A stretch of 24,820 bases of DNA. Source: a virus. The notes below the pieces were generated by a model. That model was not told the origin of the DNA. It did not search any database and saw only the letters and a list, made by a program, of their open reading frames with translations. The stretch covers positions 1-24,820 of IMG/VR virus record IMGVR_UViG_3300031656_000035; one strand, 5' to 3'. Below are positions 14,787 through 21,927 of the stretch, piece by piece. How positions within the stretch are numbered: position 1 is the first letter of the stretch; every line of letters begins with the position of its first letter. The translations under genes were made by a program, and so were the position numbers.

Positions 14787-15082
14787 GCTTTTATAAATAC
14801 CCCATTTGTTGTTACTCCCTTACGGTCCTTTATCTCATCCCATGCAGCAGTCAAACATTCTTCCGGTGTAAACCCACATTGTTTTGCTAAAATGATTAGA
14901 GTTACAAATGAATCCCCAATACCATCTTTTAATTCATGCTGGTCGTTCTTCGCAAGAGCTCCGGCGGTCTCACCAACCTCTTCCATCACTTTTAACATCT
15001 GCTTAGTTGCGTTCTCTGGTTTAAGAATTGATTTATCATCAGCCCATTCGAGTACATTATCAATTAATACATTAAATTTCAT
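14783..15082 (-). CDS. MazG-like nucleotide pyrophosphohydrolase
   Basis: 99 residues from the ATG at 15082. The MazG signature is present: KVMEEVGETAGALAKN, with EExxE-type metal ligands, then DGIGDSFVTLIILAKQCG with the second acidic group, and a final helix WDEIKDRKG. Family members hydrolyse dNTPs or NTPs to monophosphates and so cleanse the pool or dampen ppGpp signalling. A longer reading from 15130 would add a run of asparagines encoded by an ATT/AAT trinucleotide repeat and would overlap nrdB, so that extension is probably untranslated leader. It lies between nrdB and nrdA, fitting a nucleotide-pool role. Confidence 0.85.
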   Translation of the reverse strand: MKFNVLIDNVLEWADDKSILKPENATKQMLKVMEEVGETAGALAKNDQHELKDGIGDSFVTLIILAKQCGFTPEECLTAAWDEIKDRKGVTTNGVFIKA

Positions 15083-15100
15083 AACTGTTTGTTTTTTTAT

Positions 15101-15123
15101 ATTATTATTATTATTACTATTAC
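15101..15123. repeat. ATT trinucleotide repeat between nrdB and mazG
   Basis: Five ATT units followed by two degenerate units, directly after the nrdB stop. Read in frame it would give poly-Asn. It is more likely an A-rich unstructured leader. Confidence 0.6.
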
Positions 15124-16116
15124 TTACCACATATCACTAAAATCATCGCCTTCGTTAGGTTTACTATAATCAGTAGGTCTAACTGCGAAGAAATCGGTAT
15201 GTGTTGCCCCACCTGTAAGATGGTAAAACCAATCCAATTCATCGGCTTTCTTTTCATCGTATTCGAATATACCACCATATCCAAGTTCTTTTAATTTCTC
15301 ATTACCTCTTTTTGAGATGAAATGCTTTAAATCATCCTTCTTTAGGTTTTCTAAATCACCCATTTCAAATATCTTATCAATAAACTCATGTTCCATTCCT
15401 ATCATTAATCGGGCAGCCTCTTCTATTGATGATTTGGAAGCCTCTTTTAATTCAGGGTATTCTGAACACAGTTGATTGAATAACTGACATCCCATTTTAC
15501 TATGTAATGATTCATCCCTTACAGACCATTTCATTTGCTGTCCAATACCTTTTAATAAATTTCTCATTTGGAAACTATATAAAACTGCAAATGAACTATA
15601 TAAACTCACACCTTCTGCGAATGCTGAGAATATTGCTAATGAACGGGCTACATCCTCTCTAGCCTCACTACTCTTTGCTAAATCCTTATAAGTGTATTTA
15701 CCACCAGTACCCATTAGGTATTCGAATTTGTTAGCCATAGTCGGTTCATGTAGGAATCCATCAAAATCATCTAATCCCAATGATTCATTAAGGTAAGAGT
15801 ATGCAGTTGCATGTATCGTTTCCTGCGAACCAAACATTATAGCCATCTGCTTAATTTCCCACTTTGGAAACCAATCAGTTACCATTGTAGTCCAATAATC
15901 AGAAACAGCACATTCCGTTTGTGCAAATCCCAATAGGATATTCCCTACTAAATTCTTCTCAGATTCACTAAGATTCTCGTTCCAATCCTTTATATCACCC
16001 TGCATTGCGATTTCAGTATGTAACCAAAACGCTTGTGCTTGCTTTAACCAACCTTCAGTATAATACTCAGGGTATTCGAATGGTTTATATGCTACTCTTT
16101 CTTTAAATATTGACAT
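15124..16116 (-). CDS. nrdB: Class I ribonucleotide reductase, beta subunit
   Basis: 330 residues. All di-metal ligands have the spacing of E. coli NrdB: E68, E99 and H102 (QETIHATAY), E168 (FAEGVSLY), then E202 and H205 (RDESLH). Y106 stands four residues after H102, in the place of the tyrosyl radical Y122, so this looks like a radical-bearing class Ia type. The protein provides the radical used by NrdA. The C-terminus ends DDFSDMW, an acidic aromatic tail of the sort that docks on NrdA. The gene follows the helicase after a 54-bp gap with no promoter match, so P7 may drive it. Confidence 0.96.
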   Translation of the reverse strand: MSIFKERVAYKPFEYPEYYTEGWLKQAQAFWLHTEIAMQGDIKDWNENLSESEKNLVGNILLGFAQTECAVSDYWTTMVTDWFPKWEIKQMAIMFGSQETIHATAYSYLNESLGLDDFDGFLHEPTMANKFEYLMGTGGKYTYKDLAKSSEAREDVARSLAIFSAFAEGVSLYSSFAVLYSFQMRNLLKGIGQQMKWSVRDESLHSKMGCQLFNQLCSEYPELKEASKSSIEEAARLMIGMEHEFIDKIFEMGDLENLKKDDLKHFISKRGNEKLKELGYGGIFEYDEKKADELDWFYHLTGGATHTDFFAVRPTDYSKPNEGDDFSDMW

Positions 16117-16170
16117 AGATTTCTTTTTATTTTTAGTGTAATTTATTTATTGGGTGATTATAAGTATGGA

Positions 16171-17529
16171 TTAAAAATCAATATCATTATTCAATTCATT
16201 GTATTTTTGTAACAAATTCTTTCGTACCATACTCTCCCCTTTGTTCATCTCCGTTTTGGTATTTTGACCATCAATGGAATCATCTGAATAAATACTCATC
16301 CTACCGTTACTCATATTTGCTTTAGAAGGTAGAGTCATTCCATCCGGTCCGAATCTATTTTTAATAACGTGCCATCGACCCGTTCCTGCTAATTTATCTT
16401 CGATTTTTCTACTCAATGAAACTACGAAATCAGCGGTCATTAACTTAGAGAATGAACCTGCGATTGATGTACCTGTAATAACATCTTGGTCTGCTCCACT
16501 TCTATTAATCTGTGATGCTGTATATAACGGACATTCATATTCACCAGCAATTCCTCTTAAACCTTCCACCAATTCCTCTAACTCTTCATGTCGTTCCTTT
16601 CTACTATTCCCTTTCAGTAAATCAGCGTAATCACAAATTATTACATCAGGTTTCTTACCTTGTAGTATTAGTTTATCCAAACTAGCCCTCATTGCGTTCA
16701 ATCCTGCCGATTTAGTTGGCCAATATTTTACTATCAACTCACCTTCTAAATTAGCAACCTGTCGTTCAACATCTTCAATGTTAAATTTAAGGTTTTGTAC
16801 TGCAGTACCTGTTAGTATTGCATCATACCTCTGACCTACATACCCTTCATTTAACTCCAATGTATAATGAACTACAGTTTTACCAGCTTTTACAGCGGCC
16901 ATTCCAACATTAATTAATGCCCACGATTTACCAATACCCGGAGGTGCAGCAAATAGTATAAGTTCACCTTTTCCAAACCCACCATCAACTAATTCATCAA
17001 CAACATCCCATCCAGTCGGAATTACATTTCTGATATTCTCCTCATAACGGGCTTTTACATCAGCCTTATACTCATGACCGATATCAGTATCCTGCCCCTG
17101 CTTCATAGCGTTATCAATCTTCTCTTTGATAACATCAAATTTACCTTCTTCAAGTAATTGAACAGATTCTAAAATAACACCCTTAAAGTTTTGATTTTTA
17201 CAAAACTCTAACGTTTGCTCTTTAACGTAATCCAAATCATCGGATTCAATTTGCTTCCAAACTTGCTTTAAGTTGTCTAAAACCGATTGTTTTAATACAT
17301 CCCTCTGTACCTTATCTATCTCAACTTTAAACACATCTAAGGTTGGTAGTTCATTATATTCATCAAAATGTTTTAGTATAGTCTTTACCAACCACTCATT
17401 TGCATCCGAGTCGAATGCATCTGGTGATAATATATCATATACCGTTTGAAGGAATACCCTGTCAGATAGTAGCGCTGAGATTATTTTGATTTGAAAGCTC
17501 GTTCCAAATTTATTTCCGAATTTATCCAT
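16171..17529 (-). CDS. 41: Replicative DNA helicase, gp41/DnaB-like
   Basis: 452 residues. The N-terminal helical domain (about 1-150) is followed by a RecA-type motor: GGFGKGELILFAAPPGIGKS (183-202) with Walker A ending K201-S202, HYTLELNEGYVGQR (the H1a Glu region), DVIICDYADLL (Walker B), YTASQINRSG (H3-like with Gln) and KNRFGPDG (Arg-finger region near the end). This is the DnaB/gp41 arrangement of a hexameric 5'-3' helicase. It lies immediately downstream of P7, with RNase H and UvsX before it and the RNR genes after it. No primase gene is visible in the window. Confidence 0.93.
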   Translation of the reverse strand: MDKFGNKFGTSFQIKIISALLSDRVFLQTVYDILSPDAFDSDANEWLVKTILKHFDEYNELPTLDVFKVEIDKVQRDVLKQSVLDNLKQVWKQIESDDLDYVKEQTLEFCKNQNFKGVILESVQLLEEGKFDVIKEKIDNAMKQGQDTDIGHEYKADVKARYEENIRNVIPTGWDVVDELVDGGFGKGELILFAAPPGIGKSWALINVGMAAVKAGKTVVHYTLELNEGYVGQRYDAILTGTAVQNLKFNIEDVERQVANLEGELIVKYWPTKSAGLNAMRASLDKLILQGKKPDVIICDYADLLKGNSRKERHEELEELVEGLRGIAGEYECPLYTASQINRSGADQDVITGTSIAGSFSKLMTADFVVSLSRKIEDKLAGTGRWHVIKNRFGPDGMTLPSKANMSNGRMSIYSDDSIDGQNTKTEMNKGESMVRKNLLQKYNELNNDIDF

Positions 17530-17535
17530 AGGATG

Positions 17536-17567
17536 TAAATATACAAATTTTATTTTAAACTAACAAG
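17536..17567 (-). promoter_or_regulatory. Promoter P7 for helicase and RNR genes
   Basis: CTTGTT (17562-17567), an 18-bp spacer ending TTTG and TATATTTA (17536-17543) on the minus strand. The hexamer starts right after the RNase H stop. It is the only upstream element lacking the second G. Confidence 0.65.
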
Positions 17568-18605
17568 CTATTTCTTAGTTTGTTTTGAATAGGTGTCTAA
17601 TTCAGTCCAAGTATTAGCTAACCACACCTCAATATTCTTAAAGGCTGTATATAGTTTGTCAACCATAAAGTCTTTTTTGAACTGAAATGAGTTTAACCCT
17701 TCTATTGGCGAATCTATCATACTACGAACAGTTGATGTTATTGCTGAACTCAACATATCAGGTTCTTCTAACTGCATTAAGTCATAGTTCAATGTTAATA
17801 CATCTTTACTATCCATTATCTTTGCCTTTAGCTTTTCATCATCTAACTTTAACACATTTTCAAACAATTTATCCATACTCATATTATCTTCTTGTAAGAA
17901 TGGTAATTTGTTAATAATGGTTTTAGGTCCTACCCCTTTAACACCGGGGATATTATCTGATTTATCTCCATCGAATATTCTGAAATACACTAAGTTCTTT
18001 GATGGAACTCCATATAAATCTAAAACATCATCAGGATGCATCCATTTCTTTTTGGTTGGTTGATACACAGAGATTCTATCATCAACTAATTGTAAGAAAT
18101 CCTTATCAGATGAGATTATCATAACTTCCTTTTTGAATACATGCCTCGCAGCATATGCCATAATATCATCAGCTTCAACATAATCTACAAAACACACATC
18201 AAGTGGAAGTAAATCTAAGTACCTCATCAACGTATTGAATTGGTTCTTCATAGATTCTTTCTGGTCCTCTAAATCTTCGTATCCAGCTAATCTGTTTACT
18301 TTAGTCATCCCAGTTCTACCTTCCTTATAACCTTTATACATTTTCTTTCTACGAGTTGAACCACCCTTTCCATCAAATACCATAAAAACTCTAGTAGGTT
18401 TATTATTTCGGATAAGAGCGCCGAGGGATAACAGAAAACCTGTTACCCCGCCGACGTGATTCCCATCGTCATTTAATGTCGGAACTGCTCCAAAACATCT
18501 GATAAACATATTAAGACCATCAACAATCATTACTTTATCATTAACATCGCCATGCTTTGTCTCTGATAGATTGCTGAATATTTCTTTATATTTCGTGTCC
18601 ATCAT
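17568..18605 (-). CDS. rnh: RNase H / 5'-3' exonuclease (FEN family), T4 Rnh-like
   Basis: 345 residues. Conserved acidic clusters of the FEN/5'-nuclease fold are in order: MIVDGLNMF (D29), VFDGKGGSTRRKKMYKGY (D78 plus the basic helical arch), EADD (144-147), SSDKDF (D167, D169) and GDKSDNIPGVKGVGPKT (213-229), the helix-3-turn-helix that binds duplex DNA. The family removes RNA primers from Okazaki fragments and trims flaps; T4 Rnh does this with gp32. The first codons overlap the end of uvsX by 20 bp. Two in-frame ATGs start the gene (18605 and 18602) and either may be used. Confidence 0.9.
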   Translation of the reverse strand: MMDTKYKEIFSNLSETKHGDVNDKVMIVDGLNMFIRCFGAVPTLNDDGNHVGGVTGFLLSLGALIRNNKPTRVFMVFDGKGGSTRRKKMYKGYKEGRTGMTKVNRLAGYEDLEDQKESMKNQFNTLMRYLDLLPLDVCFVDYVEADDIMAYAARHVFKKEVMIISSDKDFLQLVDDRISVYQPTKKKWMHPDDVLDLYGVPSKNLVYFRIFDGDKSDNIPGVKGVGPKTIINKLPFLQEDNMSMDKLFENVLKLDDEKLKAKIMDSKDVLTLNYDLMQLEEPDMLSSAITSTVRSMIDSPIEGLNSFQFKKDFMVDKLYTAFKNIEVWLANTWTELDTYSKQTKK

Positions 18606-19707
18606 CTAATTGAGTTGTATCTGTGTTTGCGTTTCGGGATGCTTCTTTGTACCCCAAAATGTATGCATCACAGATTTGTTTATATATTTCCTCTTTAATT
18701 GCTGGATTCTCATCCAATTTCTTTTCGAAATCCTTTGCTTGAAATTTAATAATCTCACCAGTATCTTTAGAAGTCCATGTGTACCATGCACCACCTTGTT
18801 CTAGTAACTTATATGTTTTCATAGTGTTAAGCCATGAAGCATATCTATCAATTCCCCTATCAAAGTATATTTCAAAATCTATTGAACGTAATGGTGGGCC
18901 CATTCGGTTTTTAATAACCTGAACTCTTGTCTTAATTCCAACTGCCTGTTCAACTCCACCAATTTTAGCGTTAAGTTTACCCATCTGTTTCATTCTCAAT
19001 CTACAAGATGCGTGAAACCCTAATGCTTTACCACCTGAGGTTGTGTATGGGTCTCCAAAGGATACACCCAACCTAACTCTCAGTTGATTTGTAAATACCA
19101 CTAAGATTCTCTCTCTTCCAATAAGGTTAGTAATCTTTCTCATTGCTTTTGAAATGATTATAGCCTTTTGGGTTGCGTAACCCGCTTGGTCATAATCAGC
19201 TGCAAGTTCCACTTTAGTGGTTGCTGCAGCGACTGAATCAACTACAATTGTTACTAATCTTTTCTTATCTGATTTTCTTACTGATTCAATAATAGAATCC
19301 ATAGCTGCAAATATATCTTCCACCGTTTCCATAGGTACATAAAGTAACTTGGCGGTATCAATACCTAATGCTTCTAAAAACTCTTGATTGATTGCGTTCT
19401 CTGTATCAATGTACACTGCTAACCCACCCTTCTTCTGGCAGTTTGCTAATGTATGTGCTGATAGTAGAGATTTTCCACTTGCTTCTAAACCCGTAACTTC
19501 AACTATTCGTCCGACAGGAAATCCACCGTTAGGTCGATTCGATATTGCTAAGTCTAGCATATCATCCCCAGTAGACACCCACTCCGTTAAGTCGGTGGGT
19601 GTCTGTTCTGAGCCATCTAAGAAATAAGCAGCCTGTGCTTGTCCTTTGAACTTTTTATTAAGATTATCGGCGAGAAGTGAGGATAATTCATCACGATTCG
19701 TTGCCAT
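18586..19707 (-). CDS. uvsX: UvsX/RecA-family recombinase
   Basis: 373 residues, near T4 UvsX (391). Seen: Walker A GLEASGKS (73-80), the catalytic Glu region YIDTENAINQEFLEALGID, Walker B VTIVVDS (152-158), AGYATQKAII, and the L1/L2 DNA-binding region with VVFTNQLRVRLG and TTSGGKALGFHASCR. The C-terminal part has the RecA-core ending with RVQVIKNRMGPP. It should form filaments on ssDNA and drive strand exchange for recombination-dependent replication. It starts 12 bp after the gp32 stop, so gp32, uvsX and rnh form one operon under the triple promoter. Confidence 0.93.
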   Translation of the reverse strand: MATNRDELSSLLADNLNKKFKGQAQAAYFLDGSEQTPTDLTEWVSTGDDMLDLAISNRPNGGFPVGRIVEVTGLEASGKSLLSAHTLANCQKKGGLAVYIDTENAINQEFLEALGIDTAKLLYVPMETVEDIFAAMDSIIESVRKSDKKRLVTIVVDSVAAATTKVELAADYDQAGYATQKAIIISKAMRKITNLIGRERILVVFTNQLRVRLGVSFGDPYTTSGGKALGFHASCRLRMKQMGKLNAKIGGVEQAVGIKTRVQVIKNRMGPPLRSIDFEIYFDRGIDRYASWLNTMKTYKLLEQGGAWYTWTSKDTGEIIKFQAKDFEKKLDENPAIKEEIYKQICDAYILGYKEASRNANTDTTQLDDGHEI

Positions 19708-19719
19708 ATATCTTAATTT

Positions 19720-20517
19720 TTAGTTGTTAAATAAATCATCAAATGCGTCCTTTACATCAGCAGTCTTACCAGAAGGTACAGATGCTTTAGGTGCGTTTGT
19801 GTTGTTTGAAGTTGATTGTGGTTGTTGAGCCGGAGTAGATTCAGCTTCTGCTGTATCACCTACTTGCCCAGTTTCCATCCAAGTTTCCAATAAACCTTTC
19901 ATCTCATCATAATCATATTTTTTGAACATTGAAGGTAACTCAATTTGGTCTTTCAACATTGTTAAAATATTCTTATCTTCTGAGATAGATGTTTGATTTG
20001 GTTTTACTCTGATGTAAGTTTCTGGGTAGTTTTTCCCTAACTCTTTTGCTGTTTTGAATTCTACGGTGATATCTCTCCCACTCATTGGGTCAGTTAAATC
20101 TCCATAATCAGGATCTGCGAAGAACGCAAGTAGTTCCTGATAAACTGTTTTACCGAATCCCCAAAATTTAACTCCTTCAGATTCTTCACCACGAACCAAT
20201 ACTGGAACGTATGTTCTCATCTTAGGTGTTAATTGTTTTGATAAATTCCAATCGTTTCTATCACCGGTTGCCTTCAATTGTTGAGCGAACTCTACTAATG
20301 GGTCAGCCTCACCATGTGTTTGAGGTGAAAGGATATTCTTACCACCAAATCCGTAGTGGAAGAACAATTCAATAAACGGGTTGGATTCGTTGTGGATGTA
20401 AGGTACTATTCTTACTTGTTGTTTACCTGGTTTCGGTTTCCAAAGGTTATCTGTTTTTGTTACCTTCGTTTGTAGACTGTCTAGTCTGTTTCTAATTGCA
20501 TTTAAATCAATTGCCAT
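19720..20517 (-). CDS. 32: Single-stranded DNA-binding protein, gp32-like
   Basis: 265 residues. The OB-type core spans about 20-200, with LWKPKPGKQQVRIVPY (25-40) and FFHYGFGGKNILSPQTHG; the phrase KPGKQQVRIVPY is typical of gp32 relatives. A Gln/Ser/Asn/Pro-rich linker follows (about 210-248), then an acidic tail DVKDAFDDLFNN like the partner-binding C-terminus of T4 gp32. No cysteine is present, so the Cys-rich zinc site of T4 gp32 is absent. It coats ssDNA and organises replication and recombination proteins. It is preceded by three promoters and two hairpins, which suggests heavy and regulated expression. Confidence 0.9.
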   Translation of the reverse strand: MAIDLNAIRNRLDSLQTKVTKTDNLWKPKPGKQQVRIVPYIHNESNPFIELFFHYGFGGKNILSPQTHGEADPLVEFAQQLKATGDRNDWNLSKQLTPKMRTYVPVLVRGEESEGVKFWGFGKTVYQELLAFFADPDYGDLTDPMSGRDITVEFKTAKELGKNYPETYIRVKPNQTSISEDKNILTMLKDQIELPSMFKKYDYDEMKGLLETWMETGQVGDTAEAESTPAQQPQSTSNNTNAPKASVPSGKTADVKDAFDDLFNN

Positions 20518-20557
20518 AATTTACTCTGTTTTTGTTATTAATTAATTATTATTTATG

Positions 20558-20589
20558 TAAATATACGAAATATTTCTCAACATTCCTAA
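20558..20589 (-). promoter_or_regulatory. Promoter P8, proximal gp32 promoter
   Basis: TTAGGA (20584-20589), 18 bp ending TTCG, TATATTTA (20558-20565) on the minus strand. It is the closest of three to gp32, about 40 nt before its ATG, and unlike the other two it is not followed by the conserved hairpin. Confidence 0.75.
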
Positions 20590-20608
20590 TTATATTTCAG
20601 TTTTTATT

Positions 20609-20636
20609 TCAACACCTATTTAACCCCATGTGTTGA
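20609..20636 (-). other. Leader hairpin, copy 1
   Basis: On the minus strand TCAACAC pairs with GTGTTGA around a 14-nt loop (ATGGGGTTAAATAG). It starts nine bases past the P9 -7 box, so it would form at the very 5' end of the P9 transcript. Confidence 0.7.
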
Positions 20637-20644
20637 TATGGTTA

Positions 20645-20676
20645 CAAATATACGAAATATTATTTAATATTCCTAA
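20645..20676 (-). promoter_or_regulatory. Promoter P9, middle gp32 promoter
   Basis: TTAGGA (20671-20676), 18 bp ending TTCG, TATATTTG (20645-20652) on the minus strand. Transcripts would begin with hairpin copy 1. Confidence 0.75.
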
Positions 20677-20694
20677 TTATATTTAGTTTTTATT

Positions 20695-20722
20695 TCAACG
20701 CCTATTTAACCCCATGCGTTGA
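20695..20722 (-). other. Leader hairpin, copy 2, with a compensatory change
   Basis: TCAACGC pairs with GCGTTGA around the same 14-nt loop as copy 1. Against copy 1 one A-T pair has become G-C on both arms, so the pairing is kept while the sequence changed. Confidence 0.75.
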
Positions 20723-20730
20723 TATGGTTA

Positions 20731-20762
20731 CAAATATACGAAAAGAATTTGAATTAACCAAG
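20731..20762 (-). promoter_or_regulatory. Promoter P10, distal gp32 promoter
   Basis: CTTGGT (20757-20762), 18 bp ending TTCG, TATATTTG (20731-20738) on the minus strand. The -7 lies within a perfect 12-bp inverted repeat (20734-20745 with 20764-20775), whose other arm is in the 3' untranslated part of the upstream gene. Confidence 0.75.
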
Positions 20763-20775
20763 CCTTTTCGTATAT
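20734..20775. repeat. 12-bp inverted repeat over promoter P10
   Basis: ATATACGAAAAG (20734-20745) and CTTTTCGTATAT (20764-20775) are exact reverse complements, separated by 18 bp that hold the CTTGGT element. It follows the stop of the 210-residue protein by about 18 bp, so it could act as that gene's transcript end or as an operator. Confidence 0.7.
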
Positions 20776-20793
20776 ATTTTGTAATTTCTTTAT

Positions 20794-21426
20794 TTAGTAA
20801 GCGAATGCACCTTTGTGCTTTTTAGCCATTTTTAAAGCGGCTTTAATTGCAGTTGCTTCATCTTTGATATCACTAAATCCAAAGTCGAATTCGTTAGCCC
20901 AGATTTTCATACCTTTCTTAGCCTTTAATGTTACAACCCAGTAACCATCCATATCTTCTTCAACATCTAATTTGTTTTTTCCACCAGGAACACTAAATGA
21001 TGTGATAACTGATACACTACCGTTCTTTCTAGTAGTATGCTCAATTTCCTTATCTAGGATATTTTCTAAACCTTTCATTAGGAAATTGTTTTTACCGGGA
21101 GTCATTCCCATCCCTTCACTAAGGTTTTCAGTTAATGCGTTAGTTAACTCCAATTGTAAATCTTCTACTGCTACATCATAATCATCTTGGTCTGCATCAC
21201 CTTGTTCTAAATCGAAATCTAAAAGTTCAAGTGATTTATACTCTTCCATAATATCTTTATAATCTTTTTTAGATATTTTTGATTTCATCTTCTTAATGAA
21301 TTTTTCAAACTCTTTTGGTGTCTCAAGTCGTTTGATATCTCTATCGTGATTACCTGATTCATTTAAGCTTTTGAAGGATTTAATTTGCTCCATCATTAAC
21401 TTTCTATTTTCTTCTAAATTTGCCAT
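20794..21426 (-). CDS. Hypothetical phage protein, 210 residues
   Basis: I do not recognise this protein. The N-terminal half is strongly charged and helical (ENRKLMMEQIKSFKSL, then FEKFIKKMKSKISKKDYKDI), with an acidic stretch DFDLEQGDADQDDYD around 70-84. The C-terminal half has beta character (SVSVITSFSVPGGKNKLDV, GYWVVTLKAKKG) and ends in a basic helix (ATAIKAALKMAKKHKG). No signal peptide, membrane segment or cysteine is visible. It has its own promoter P11 and is followed by the gp32 promoter array, so it belongs to the replication-gene block. It may be a virion or DNA-associated accessory protein, but nothing settles this. Confidence 0.75.
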   Translation of the reverse strand: MANLEENRKLMMEQIKSFKSLNESGNHDRDIKRLETPKEFEKFIKKMKSKISKKDYKDIMEEYKSLELLDFDLEQGDADQDDYDVAVEDLQLELTNALTENLSEGMGMTPGKNNFLMKGLENILDKEIEHTTRKNGSVSVITSFSVPGGKNKLDVEEDMDGYWVVTLKAKKGMKIWANEFDFGFSDIKDEATAIKAALKMAKKHKGAFAY

Positions 21427-21452
21427 AGTATGCCTCTGTTGTTATTACTGTG

Positions 21453-21484
21453 TAAATATACAACATTTAATTGTATATTCCTAA
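21453..21484 (-). promoter_or_regulatory. Promoter P11 for the 210-residue protein
   Basis: TTAGGA (21479-21484), 18 bp ending GTTG, TATATTTA (21453-21460) on the minus strand. AATATACAA and TTGTATATT form a perfect 9-bp inverted repeat with a 7-bp centre across spacer and -7. Confidence 0.75.
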
Positions 21485-21523
21485 TTATATTCTTATTTTT
21501 CTTTTAATAAATATTAAGTTGTT

Positions 21524-21913
21524 TTAATTAACATCAACTATACTGAATAATTTAGTAGTTACTACCTTATATCCATCGCCATCTGTAAGTACCATTGAGT
21601 TTTTATACTCACTCCAATCAACTTGATATTGATTATCCACAACACCCCCATTTAAATCTAATATCAATCGATTCAATGCGTTAATAGTGTAGATAGTATT
21701 ACTTTCCTTCTTACGATGTACCATTATTGTATTTGGTACAAAGCTTGCGTTTCGGTCTGGTACGATGTTATAACTTATTACCAATTCTTTAGTTGGGTTA
21801 AGTTTTAATATAAATATCTTTCTACTGAATACCTCATGTCGTTTCAAAATGTTTGCTAACATCTCTTCGAATGTGGGTTCAGTTGTAAATGTACATAATA
21901 ATTGTGTTCTCAC
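21524..21913 (-). CDS. Conserved hypothetical phage protein, 129 residues
   Basis: 129 residues starting with GTG at 21913, preceded by GGAGAG, one of the few Shine-Dalgarno-like sites in the window. An ATG four bases upstream is in another frame. The sequence opens MRTQLLCTFTTEPTFEEML and later has NTIMVHRKKESNTIYTINAL and NRLILDLNGGVVDNQYQVDW. I recall this pattern from uncharacterised proteins of T4-like environmental phages, with no known function. Predicted alpha/beta, no membrane segment. It follows the 736-residue gene by 14 bp and is probably cotranscribed with it. Confidence 0.75.
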   Translation of the reverse strand: MRTQLLCTFTTEPTFEEMLANILKRHEVFSRKIFILKLNPTKELVISYNIVPDRNASFVPNTIMVHRKKESNTIYTINALNRLILDLNGGVVDNQYQVDWSEYKNSMVLTDGDGYKVVTTKLFSIVDVN

Positions 21914-21927
21914 TCATCTCTCCGATA

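Larger units (their letters stand above)
20558..20738. repeat. Tandem promoter-hairpin repeat upstream of gp32
   Basis: Two diverged copies of an 86-87 bp unit plus the start of a third. Each full unit has the -7 box, nine bases, a 7-bp stem with an identical 14-nt loop, an AT-rich stretch and a TTAGGA element that serves the next -7. The -7 boxes start at 20558, 20645 and 20731. Confidence 0.85.

Noticed and set aside
14783-15130. Longer 115-residue reading of the MazG-like protein
   Set aside because: The added N-terminus is a poly-Asn run from a trinucleotide repeat, not part of the MazG fold.
20695-20730. Pseudoknot between UAACC before the stem and GGUUA in the hairpin loop
   Set aside because: UAACC lies directly after the -7 box and is probably upstream of, or at, the transcription start, so it may not be in the RNA.
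20557-20740. The gp32 upstream repeats as a CRISPR array
   Set aside because: Only two full units, no unique spacers, and each unit is a promoter plus hairpin.
20764-20781. Plus-strand TATATTTTG-like box facing P10
   Set aside because: It would transcribe antisense into the 210-residue gene, its upstream element is missing, and its resemblance follows from the inverted repeat.
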